Shown here piece after piece: positions 1 through 7,948 of a stretch of DNA of 64,000 nt. Position numbers and translations under genes: made by a program. Positions within the stretch are counted from its first letter, which is position 1, and each line of letters begins with the position of its first letter. A model generated the notes under the pieces. That model made no database searches, was not told the DNA's origin, and worked only from the letters and a program-made list of their open reading frames with translations. The stretch lies in assembly GCA_016342745.1 (NCBI GenBank), contig JAEINT010000022.1:1-64000 (forward strand). Reading direction: 5' to 3'. Source of the DNA: Labilibaculum sp. (GTDB taxonomy: Bacteria > Bacteroidota > Bacteroidia > Bacteroidales > Marinifilaceae).

Positions 1-139
1 ATGCTAAATTTGTATATTTAACATTTTTACTGACCTTTCGGTGGGTGTGATCATGCTCATGCAGGGCACACACAAAATGCAGAGAAACTTTGATTATCAG
101 CCGCACTACTGACGATAACCATTTTTTGTTTCTCTGCAT
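1..139 (-). other. Left-edge stretch with conflicting short reading frames
   Basis: An ATG at 139 on the minus strand opens a frame that stays open to the window edge (46 codons). It is His-rich near the edge (HEHDHTHRK), but uses codons such as CGG and CTG that are uncommon in the neighbouring genes. A second minus-strand frame over the same bases has a lipobox-like LVSGC and then ends FCVCPA with a stop; it has no start codon before the lipobox. A 12-bp inverted repeat also lies here. I cannot tell whether this is a real gene start, a remnant or non-coding. It lies 63 bp downstream of the S46 peptidase gene on the same strand. Confidence 0.2.
77..139. repeat. 12-bp perfect inverted repeat, possible hairpin
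   Basis: The arms atgcagagaaac (77-88) and gtttctctgcat (128-139) are exact reverse complements with a 39-nt loop. There is no T-run after either arm, so this is not a standard terminator. It lies 3' of the minus-strand peptidase gene ending at 203 and could be an mRNA 3'-end structure. Confidence 0.4.
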
Positions 140-202
140 CACAACCACTAACTAAAGCGTTTTATACTTTATTCCTTTTTACTTGTTCCTTGGAACTTTT
201 TT

Positions 203-2362
203 TTACTTCCACTCTTCTAATAATGCTTTCGCTTTAAGCTGATTTTCCAAAACAAATCGCACATAGCGAATATCAACTGAAATTTGACGGGTTAGCTCTG
301 GCATAAATTTATAATCGCCAACCAAACCATTTCCTGCGCTATCGAAATTCAAACCAATCAATTTTCCTTTTGCGTTTAAAACAGCGCTTCCAGAGTTTCC
401 TCCTGTAGTGTGGCAATTACTGATAAAACAAGTTGGAATTGCTTTCTTACTCTCCTTTATGGCTTCTTTACAGATTTGTGCATAAGCTTCTGGAACAGGG
501 TAAATTTTAGAATTCTCCTGATTTTTTTCCACCAAGTCATTTAAGCTTGACACATATGGGTATTCTACTCCTTCATCATTGATCCCTTTTATCTGACCGA
601 AAGAAACACGCAAACTTCTGTTCGCATCTGGAACCAATTTTTCACCCTCTTTCATTTCCCTTATTCCACCTAAATACAATGTATGATATTTACCATACTC
701 TTTACGGACTTTACCACGCTGTCTCATTACATGATCTTTGTTGATCAAAAAGTAGCTCAAACACAATTGAAAAACAGGATCATTATCGATCTTTTCCGCA
801 TCTTCCTTTGTGAAATACTTTAAAAATTTGTTCACTTTATCTTTCGAAGAAAATATGGATTGTTCAAAAGCTTCATCAATATACTGATCGAAATCACCAT
901 TGTATTTTTTGCGTGCCTCAACAATTTGTGATGGTTTTAAAGAGTCTCCAACATTTTCATCGTAAAGCTTCACCATAACTTTTAAAAACTTCTTTTCCGT
1001 CTCTAAATCATAATCATTAAAGAAATTTGACACACCAACTCGTAAGTTTCTCAACTCTTTGTTCAACCTTTTCTCATTTACATTTTTTCGCGAACAAATT
1101 GCATTAAGCATGTCGAATTTGCCAGCAAAAGAAACAAAGTTTCCTCCATTAATTCCTGCTTCGAAAACGTACAAATTCAACTTCTCGAGCGTATCTAATC
1201 GAGCCACACATGACTCTATTCCTGGTATAACATCGCCATATTTTTCCTTCAATTCTGCTGATGAATTTACCCAAGCAATAAATTTCTTTTCTTCCTCTTT
1301 TTTCAGATTCACTAAATCAAGCTTCTCAATTCCTCTCGACTCAGCTTTCCATCGCAACAAATTGTTCGAAGTTTTAGCCATATAATCAGAATACTTCAAC
1401 CATAATTCTTCACTCGAATTCATCGCATCAGTAATAATCGCCATTTTTGCATCTCGAATTTTAATTCCGTGGTAATTCTTCACCTCTGCCACTTGCTGAA
1501 TGGCTCTTGCTGTGAGATATTGCTTTGTTCCTCCGGGAAATCCATAAACCATTGCAAAATCATCTTCTTCGTATCCTTTTAACGATAGTTCCAAATGATT
1601 AACAGGAGTAATCGGTTGATTAGTAATTGAATATTTTAACGATTCATTATTTGAGTTTCCATATACTCTTAAAATTCCAAAATCAGCAGATTGACGTGGC
1701 CATTTCCAATTGTCATTCTCTCCACCAAACTTACCCAATGATAAAGGAGGCATCGCAACAATACGAACATCACGATACACTTCATACACCTGAAGAAACA
1801 ATTGAGTGCCTCCAAAATATGCTTTAATGTCAGCGGTTATTGTTGCATTTGTATTCACGGCCTCTACCAACTTTTTTCCACGAGCATTCATTAATCTGCT
1901 TGCTTCTTGTGCGCTCAATGTATCTGTACCTTCTTTCAAGTGAGCAGTAACATCTTCCATTCGTATTAAGCGCGAAAGCGTTAATCCTTTTGCCGGTAAT
2001 TCCTCTTCTTTCGTCGAGGCATAAAAACCATCACGCAGGTAATTGCGCTCATCAGAGCTGTGCTTATGTAAATATGAAACAACGGTATGATGATTGGTTA
2101 AAACCAAACCGGTAGATGAAATAAAAGATCCACTTCCACTGAAAGTTGTTGGGCGAGAACCTTTTCCCAAGCCTACAATTGCATCTTTCAAACATATCTT
2201 ATTGATATCATAAACATCCTCGGCAGAAAGTTTAAAACCTGCCTTTTTCATGTCTTTGATATTATATTTTTTTAATAAAGCAGGAATCCACATTCCTTCG
2301 TCAGCCTTTGCCGATGCCATAAATAAGGCTAAGCAAATAAACAATAATTTTAGTCTAAGCAT
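203..2362 (-). CDS. S46 family dipeptidyl peptidase (DPP7/DPP11-like)
   Basis: A periplasmic or surface serine exopeptidase that removes dipeptides from peptide N-termini, supplying dipeptides to asaccharolytic Bacteroidota. The start MLRLKLLFICLALF gives a clean signal peptide; an upstream in-frame TTG at 2413 would put 17 extra residues before it and is less likely. The product has 719 residues, usual for S46. Visible parts are the catalytic His region (LTNHHTVVSYL, H91/H92), the Asp region (GENDNWKWPRQSADFG) and the Ser in TTGGNSGSAVL (about S657). Eighteen residues after that Ser, at the S1-specificity position where DPP7 has Gly and DPP11 has Arg, this protein has Ser, so substrate preference is not predictable. 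It is the last gene of the minus-strand SusCD/metalloprotease series, 90 bp after the metalloprotease. Confidence 0.93.
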   Translation of the reverse strand: MLRLKLLFICLALFMASAKADEGMWIPALLKKYNIKDMKKAGFKLSAEDVYDINKICLKDAIVGLGKGSRPTTFSGSGSFISSTGLVLTNHHTVVSYLHKHSSDERNYLRDGFYASTKEEELPAKGLTLSRLIRMEDVTAHLKEGTDTLSAQEASRLMNARGKKLVEAVNTNATITADIKAYFGGTQLFLQVYEVYRDVRIVAMPPLSLGKFGGENDNWKWPRQSADFGILRVYGNSNNESLKYSITNQPITPVNHLELSLKGYEEDDFAMVYGFPGGTKQYLTARAIQQVAEVKNYHGIKIRDAKMAIITDAMNSSEELWLKYSDYMAKTSNNLLRWKAESRGIEKLDLVNLKKEEEKKFIAWVNSSAELKEKYGDVIPGIESCVARLDTLEKLNLYVFEAGINGGNFVSFAGKFDMLNAICSRKNVNEKRLNKELRNLRVGVSNFFNDYDLETEKKFLKVMVKLYDENVGDSLKPSQIVEARKKYNGDFDQYIDEAFEQSIFSSKDKVNKFLKYFTKEDAEKIDNDPVFQLCLSYFLINKDHVMRQRGKVRKEYGKYHTLYLGGIREMKEGEKLVPDANRSLRVSFGQIKGINDEGVEYPYVSSLNDLVEKNQENSKIYPVPEAYAQICKEAIKESKKAIPTCFISNCHTTGGNSGSAVLNAKGKLIGLNFDSAGNGLVGDYKFMPELTRQISVDIRYVRFVLENQLKAKALLEEWK

Positions 2363-2452
2363 TTTTGTATTTTGTTGTAGGTTTCCCGTTTTGACAAACG
2401 AGTAGTTCGCCAATTATTAATTTATTTGTTATTTAACTAAGAAATAAGTATC

Positions 2453-4804
2453 CTATTTCAAAATGAAATTCAAGTACGAAAAGTGTTTCCTTACGGATTC
2501 ATTTCCTTTTTCAGTATTCTTGTTTGCAAGCGTTTTAATTGCCAACAACTCAGCTTGAATATCCGCCATCACAACATTCTTAAATGGATGACCGCCATCA
2601 GTACTTTTCTCATCGAGCATTTTTTGCAAAGCTTTTACATACTCCGCCTGCATATTTCTCAACCAGTTTGTACTTTGTTTCTTTTTGGATACTTCGAAAA
2701 GCTTCTCTGTAAGATCTCCTAAATACTCACTTACGTAATATGGATCTGAAGATCGATTAGAACAGGTAAACATCCTAACCAATACAGCTCTATCAATCAA
2801 ACCTTTTATGGTTTTCCCTTGTGATATCATGATATCTTGATCTAAGGATCCCATTCTCGCAGAAAAATCAGAAGTATTCATCCAATCGTACTGTGTTAGC
2901 AATTCATTCATTATAAAATCAAGCGCTTCTTTCTGTTTGTCTCGGCTAACTGCTACAAATTCATCTGGATGTGTTTCGTTTGTAATATCAAACTCAAACA
3001 TACCACCCAGGCGAGCTTCGGCATGTTTTAAATAACGATTGTATTGCTTAACTACAGCAGCATACATTGTATCTAAATCTCGTTCAGAATCATTTTCAGT
3101 TGCAGTCCAAGCAATTAAATTTTCCATGATTACTTTGATGTTTGCAACACCGTATTTTCCTGCTTTAACAACATCATCACCTAAAGACTCCGATAAAACT
3201 GAAGGATCTAAAGTACCATCGCCCATTCCATTTTTGGTTCCGAACAAATACATGTCATCCTTACTAAGATCTGCAATCCACTGGTTCAATACAGTTTCTT
3301 CTTCCTGTGGACTATTTGCTGTATATATTGGTTGATATGCCCATTTAATTGAGAAGTAGTCGTAAATTCCCAAAATAGGAGGTGTTAAACTCACACCCTT
3401 ATCTTTTGGCTGAGCGATATAATTGTTTCGAGCGTAATCCATTATGGATGCTGCTGTTCCGTACTTTTTTGTAAACGTTGCAGAACGCAAAGAATCTACT
3501 GGATAAGCATAGGATGCTCTGTAGTTGTGTTTCAAGCCTAAAGTATGCCCAATTTCATGTGCTGCTGCATAACGGATCAAATCACCAATAACTTTTTCTT
3601 CTACTTCGTTTTTATCACCACGAATAGCAGGATCAACAGCAGCTGTTTGGGCAAAACGCCACTGGTATAATTTGCTAATCACATTGTGGTAAAACAATAC
3701 GTCGCCTTGAAGTATTTCACCAGAACGAGGGTCAATCCAATGGAGCCCCATCGCATTTGCTTTCTCTGTTGTTACATATCTGAAACATGAATTTGTAAAG
3801 TCGTTCGCATAAAAAAGACTGTCGCTTACAGGATAATCTTTTGCGATGATTGCATTTTTAAAGCCTATGGCTTCAAAAGCATTTTGCCAGTCTTCTATAC
3901 CAGCTTTAATATATCCTTTCCATTTTTCAGGAATAGAATTGTCTACATAAAAAACAATTGGCTTTTTAGGTTCAACCAATTCACCATTTTTATGGCGTTC
4001 CACATCTTCTTTTTTGGCTTCTATTCTCCATCGTTTAATGAATGCATATGATTTTGCATCCATAAAATTTGAAGATAATTCTTTTTTAGGCTCATCGTAA
4101 TAGCCAATTAACGTACTAGACAAACGAGCTTGCATAGGTTCTTTAGGTAGCAAAACAATTGAGCGGTGCATCGAACACATAAATGACTTGCGTTTTCCAG
4201 CAAATCCCATTTGAGTTACAATTTCCACATTGCTAGGGTAAGCTCTTGCGCTAATTGTTTTCGTAACTTCAGCTATTGATTTTCCGAGGCTGGCACCTCC
4301 AAAAGGTGAGATTTGCGCAATTTGAGAACTGAAAAATTTAGTGACATCAATTACACAGGCATTACTTTTTACATTCTTCGCTTCAATTTTAAATGTATGC
4401 AGAACTGTTTGTTTGTTGTTTAGCTTGAAGGAAATGTTTATCGAATCGTTCTTATCAACCGCAACCGAATTGTCCATCAAATGCATAAACACAGTTTGAT
4501 CATCATGGCTAAACCTTACCATCATAGGATTGTGCATCATTTGCCCAGCTACAGCGTTTCTAGTTGAGCTAATTTCTTCTACTCTACTACCAATTAACAA
4601 ATCTCTTCCCATTATGCTATCAGGAATTTCAAGCCATAACTTCGTATCACTTTTGTGGATACTAATAAAACCGCTGTCGCTGATTTCTGCTTTATTTACC
4701 AATGCATGGTATTTTTTGGATAATGCTGCATTATTGGATTGTGCACTTGCCGAAAAGCTAAGTGTCAAAATCAATAAGAGAAAGGATAATTTGAATCGTA
4801 ACAT
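2453..4804 (-). CDS. Secreted zinc-dependent metalloprotease (DUF5117/DUF4953 type)
   Basis: A 783-residue protein with a signal peptide (MLRFKLSFLLLILTLSFSASA). The centre carries a metzincin-style zinc site, HEIGHTLGLKH with first His at about residue 416, followed by a Met-turn (SIMDY) about 45 residues on. The N-terminal 300 residues match the DUF5117/5118 pre-domains of a large Bacteroidota family annotated as zinc-dependent metalloproteases. The substrate is unknown; these genes often sit beside SusC/SusD pairs, as here. It follows the Calx-beta lipoprotein gene by 88 bp, and that gap holds a terminator-like hairpin, so its expression may be partly uncoupled from the genes upstream. It probably acts in the periplasm or at the cell surface. 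Confidence 0.88.
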   Translation of the reverse strand: MLRFKLSFLLLILTLSFSASAQSNNAALSKKYHALVNKAEISDSGFISIHKSDTKLWLEIPDSIMGRDLLIGSRVEEISSTRNAVAGQMMHNPMMVRFSHDDQTVFMHLMDNSVAVDKNDSINISFKLNNKQTVLHTFKIEAKNVKSNACVIDVTKFFSSQIAQISPFGGASLGKSIAEVTKTISARAYPSNVEIVTQMGFAGKRKSFMCSMHRSIVLLPKEPMQARLSSTLIGYYDEPKKELSSNFMDAKSYAFIKRWRIEAKKEDVERHKNGELVEPKKPIVFYVDNSIPEKWKGYIKAGIEDWQNAFEAIGFKNAIIAKDYPVSDSLFYANDFTNSCFRYVTTEKANAMGLHWIDPRSGEILQGDVLFYHNVISKLYQWRFAQTAAVDPAIRGDKNEVEEKVIGDLIRYAAAHEIGHTLGLKHNYRASYAYPVDSLRSATFTKKYGTAASIMDYARNNYIAQPKDKGVSLTPPILGIYDYFSIKWAYQPIYTANSPQEEETVLNQWIADLSKDDMYLFGTKNGMGDGTLDPSVLSESLGDDVVKAGKYGVANIKVIMENLIAWTATENDSERDLDTMYAAVVKQYNRYLKHAEARLGGMFEFDITNETHPDEFVAVSRDKQKEALDFIMNELLTQYDWMNTSDFSARMGSLDQDIMISQGKTIKGLIDRAVLVRMFTCSNRSSDPYYVSEYLGDLTEKLFEVSKKKQSTNWLRNMQAEYVKALQKMLDEKSTDGGHPFKNVVMADIQAELLAIKTLANKNTEKGNESVRKHFSYLNFILK

Positions 4805-4847
4805 TGGGTAAGATTAAATTAATCTGGTTGGTTAAATTATTTATAAA

Positions 4848-4876
4848 AGAGTGACCGAATTAAATTCGATCACTCT
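4848..4876 (-). terminator. Hairpin after the Calx-beta lipoprotein gene
   Basis: A 13-bp stem with one mismatch (4848-4860 with 4864-4876) and a 3-nt loop, 17 bp past the stop codon at 4893. On the minus strand it is followed by CTTTTATAA, a weak U-tract. It probably attenuates or ends the SusC-SusD-lipoprotein message before the metalloprotease gene. Confidence 0.55.
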
Positions 4877-4892
4877 AACTATTTTCCAAATA

Positions 4893-6443
4893 CTAGTATC
4901 TGTTGATATACTTAATTCTTAATGTATAAGTATCACCATCTTGCTCGTAAATGTACTTAGGATCGATATCCAAATCAGCATCATCACAAGTAAATGTAAT
5001 ATCAACTTGAATTTCTTTTGTTGCAGAATTGTAAGTACCTACTGACCTTGCAACATTAATAGCGACAGGAGTTACATTTGCCGACTGAGAAACATCACCT
5101 TGTGTGGTTCTAGAATCTTCGTGCCAAAAATAATAAGATTCTGTACCATCAGTAACATCAACTGTAGTTTTTGCTTTCCAATCTACTCCTTCTTTAATTT
5201 TATAAAGAGTTAATGTTTGCTCTGGAACTACAACAGTCCCCTCTGTAGCAGAAGCATCAGTTGATACGAAACGGAACCATCCTTCTTCTGCTTTTAAAGC
5301 AGTTTTAGAATATGTAGCTTCATTAGAAAAATAATTTGCAAGTCCTAAATAATCACCTGCCTGAATCTCATATCTTTCTTGCTCAACAATATCAATACTA
5401 TATTCCCCAAAAGATCTATGTAGAACATTTATCACTTCACTCCACTGATTATCGTTATTTGGTGACACATGTAAATAATGGTTACCAGATAAAAGATTCC
5501 AAGATCCTTCAGGAGAATCATCCAAATCTGTCTTAGAGAAATAATATCTCTTCAAATAGTAAGCATCAGCATTTGCAATATAAGTAGGTGTTTTCTCTGC
5601 TCTTGATTCATATAGATAATTAAATCTATTATCATCATTAAACCAAGAAGAAAAATCAACTTGAGGGTCAACTGCATTAATTGCAAAAGTATTTTCAGTT
5701 GCTTTTACAGCATAGTCCGTTACAGTTGGAGCGGTAAACGCAAACTCAAGCGTTTTGTTCATATCAACAACAGCTGTATTCATCATTGTTACTGTAAAGT
5801 CAGCAGAAACAGCTCCTGCAGGAATTACAATTGCATTGTTAGTTAAACCAGCAATTTCGTAATCAGTATCGGCTACTAAATCTCCTGTAATTGTTAAAGG
5901 AATGATTAAATCTGAAGTAAAAGTTTTAGTTAAACCAACAGTAATCGTCTTCACTTCTTCTAGGTAAGGGTTCGTTACAACATTAGACGTTGCAAAAGAT
6001 ACCTCAGGAGCATCCGAAGGAGGATTTGCATTATCTACAATCGTAATTGCAAGATTAGCAGTCTCCGTTAATTCGTAAGCTGTACCTGCATTTAAAGCAA
6101 TACTTACCGTTTTGCTATCCTCAATTGCTGAAACATTAATAGGGGTTACAAAAATATTTGCAGAAGCTGCATCTGCTGGAATTGTAATGGTTTTAGCAAT
6201 TTCCTGAAAGTTTACTCCTTCAACAGCTGTTCCTGATAGAGTGATGCCTACATTATAAGCAGTACCAACAGTTGCATCAGCAGTCACTTTAACAACCAAA
6301 GCAGAAGTTGCTGTTTCTGATATCTCAACAACATCAGCCATTATCGATAACTTAGGGATTACAGGATCGTTATCGTCGCTACAACTCACAAAAAAAATTG
6401 CTGCTACAGCAAGCCATAAAAAGTTTAAATAATTTTTTTTCAT
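4893..6443 (-). CDS. Surface lipoprotein with two Calx-beta-like domains
   Basis: A 516-residue protein with a signal peptide ending in the lipobox FVSC (Cys21), followed by SDDNDP, an acidic stretch common in surface-exported Bacteroidota lipoproteins. Residues about 33-140 and 150-260 form two similar beta repeats with Calx-beta features (AVEGVNF, ITIPADAAS, TITIVD and the parallel DTDYEIAGL, IVIPAGAVS). The C-terminal 250 residues are not recognised. It occupies the position of SusE/SusF-type ligand-binding lipoproteins, 52 bp after SusD, so a role in capturing the same substrate is inferred from context. No catalytic motif is visible. Confidence 0.75.
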   Translation of the reverse strand: MKKNYLNFLWLAVAAIFFVSCSDDNDPVIPKLSIMADVVEISETATSALVVKVTADATVGTAYNVGITLSGTAVEGVNFQEIAKTITIPADAASANIFVTPINVSAIEDSKTVSIALNAGTAYELTETANLAITIVDNANPPSDAPEVSFATSNVVTNPYLEEVKTITVGLTKTFTSDLIIPLTITGDLVADTDYEIAGLTNNAIVIPAGAVSADFTVTMMNTAVVDMNKTLEFAFTAPTVTDYAVKATENTFAINAVDPQVDFSSWFNDDNRFNYLYESRAEKTPTYIANADAYYLKRYYFSKTDLDDSPEGSWNLLSGNHYLHVSPNNDNQWSEVINVLHRSFGEYSIDIVEQERYEIQAGDYLGLANYFSNEATYSKTALKAEEGWFRFVSTDASATEGTVVVPEQTLTLYKIKEGVDWKAKTTVDVTDGTESYYFWHEDSRTTQGDVSQSANVTPVAINVARSVGTYNSATKEIQVDITFTCDDADLDIDPKYIYEQDGDTYTLRIKYINRY

Positions 6444-6495
6444 CTGGTATTAGATTTTAGTTATGGTTAATAAATATATTTTTTTGATTTTTTCT

Positions 6496-7926
6496 TTAGT
6501 ATCCTGGATTTTGAACCATTTGATCATTGTACTCCATTGCATCTTCAGGAATAGGTAGGACAAACAAGTTGCTAGGATAATCAACATTTACATTGTACAG
6601 TGCATTGCAATCAACTCTTCTCAAGTCTCTTCCCATTCTAACAATATCAAAGAACAAATGACCTTCGAAAGCCAATTCTCTTCTTCGTTCTTGAAATAAC
6701 TCTTCTTTTAAAGCTGAACCGGATAACTGAAGATTTGTGGCATTAGGGTTTGCTCTTTTTCTGATAACATCTAAATCAGCACGTGCTTGAACTTCATCAG
6801 AAACAGGAAGATTCAATGATGCTTCTGCACGAATCAAATACATTTCTGCTAATCGAATAATAGAATTACATCTATCTTTACCTGAAAATTCAGTCCATTT
6901 TGTAGTAAGTGTTTTTTCCATCTGTTCTGCAAACAGTTCTCCTCTCACATCTCCATCATCATATAAGTTTATTAGATCATCAGACGGTAATAAATAAAGA
7001 CTAGTTCTATCATCCATAATTCCAATTGTTTTAGAAATAGGAGCTCCAATACTTATCCCTTTATTATCGAGAATAAAAATATCCTCTTTGGTTGGTTCCT
7101 GACTTTTGTATGAATCAACAACATCAGAATTATCAAGAAGTGAAATACTTCCATCCTCTATCACTTTTGTTGCATATTCTTTGGCTTTATCCCAGTCTCC
7201 TTTGTACAAATAAACCCTGGCCAACAAAGCCTGAGCTCCTACTTTCGATAGGTAAGCTTTGGAATAATTAGCATCTTCGATTCCAAGAGCTGTTCCTAAG
7301 CTTGCCTCAGCAGCTAATAAATCGGCGATAATATTTTCGTAATTATCGAATAATAAATCACGAGACACCAATTCGTCCCAAGCAATATTTTTCAATAGGT
7401 AAGCAATACCCAAATGTTGTGCATTGGCAGAATAAGAATAAGGCTGAGCATATAGTCTTGTTAGGTCGAAGTGAGCTAAGGCTCGTATTGCTTTTGCTTC
7501 TGCGACAGCTTGAGTTTTTTCCAATTCACTTGCATCTGTTGCATAGTCAATATTTTCAATAATATTGTTTGCTCCACTAATTACAGAATAGATATGCTCA
7601 TAGCAATCCTCCATATAATCATAATCACCATCTACCGTATGAGTAAAATGAAATGAAGGCAAATAGTAATAAGAAGTGGGAGATTCAAAAGTAAGATCAT
7701 TAAACTTAAGGTTTCCACCTTTTATTTCAGGACCTATAATTAACTGATTCCCATAATAACTTGTATTGGTCAAATCATAATACACTCCGTTTAAAGCTTC
7801 TTCTACTCCACTTAGCGTAGAGAATAGTTGATCATTTGAAATCTTGGTTTCATCATCGATATCCAAAAAATCGGAACAAGACATTAATCCAAATGCCATT
7901 AATCCTATGTATATTAATTTATTCAT
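6496..7926 (-). CDS. RagB/SusD family outer-membrane lipoprotein
   Basis: The surface lid lipoprotein that pairs with the adjacent SusC channel and binds the imported substrate. The start MNKLIYIGLMAFGLMSC gives a lipoprotein signal peptide with lipobox LMSC; an in-frame TTG at 7959 would add 11 residues and overlap the SusC stop, so it is rejected. The 476 residues are normal for SusD. Characteristic parts are CSDFLDIDDE at the mature N-terminus, the TPR-like helical middle (KAIRALAHFDLTRLYAQPYS, QALLARVYLYKGDWDKAKEY) and the C-terminal RRRELAFEGHLFFDIVRMG. It lies 22 bp after SusC. No glycoside hydrolase is nearby, so the ligand is more likely a peptide, protein or metal compound than a glycan. 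Confidence 0.95.
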   Translation of the reverse strand: MNKLIYIGLMAFGLMSCSDFLDIDDETKISNDQLFSTLSGVEEALNGVYYDLTNTSYYGNQLIIGPEIKGGNLKFNDLTFESPTSYYYLPSFHFTHTVDGDYDYMEDCYEHIYSVISGANNIIENIDYATDASELEKTQAVAEAKAIRALAHFDLTRLYAQPYSYSANAQHLGIAYLLKNIAWDELVSRDLLFDNYENIIADLLAAEASLGTALGIEDANYSKAYLSKVGAQALLARVYLYKGDWDKAKEYATKVIEDGSISLLDNSDVVDSYKSQEPTKEDIFILDNKGISIGAPISKTIGIMDDRTSLYLLPSDDLINLYDDGDVRGELFAEQMEKTLTTKWTEFSGKDRCNSIIRLAEMYLIRAEASLNLPVSDEVQARADLDVIRKRANPNATNLQLSGSALKEELFQERRRELAFEGHLFFDIVRMGRDLRRVDCNALYNVNVDYPSNLFVLPIPEDAMEYNDQMVQNPGY

Positions 7927-7948
7927 TTCTTTCTGTTTTTTCTTATGA

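Noticed and set aside
185-204. gttcc-tt-ggaac followed by a T-run, as a terminator at the left edge
   Set aside because: The loop would be only two bases or the stem only four pairs, too weak to call.
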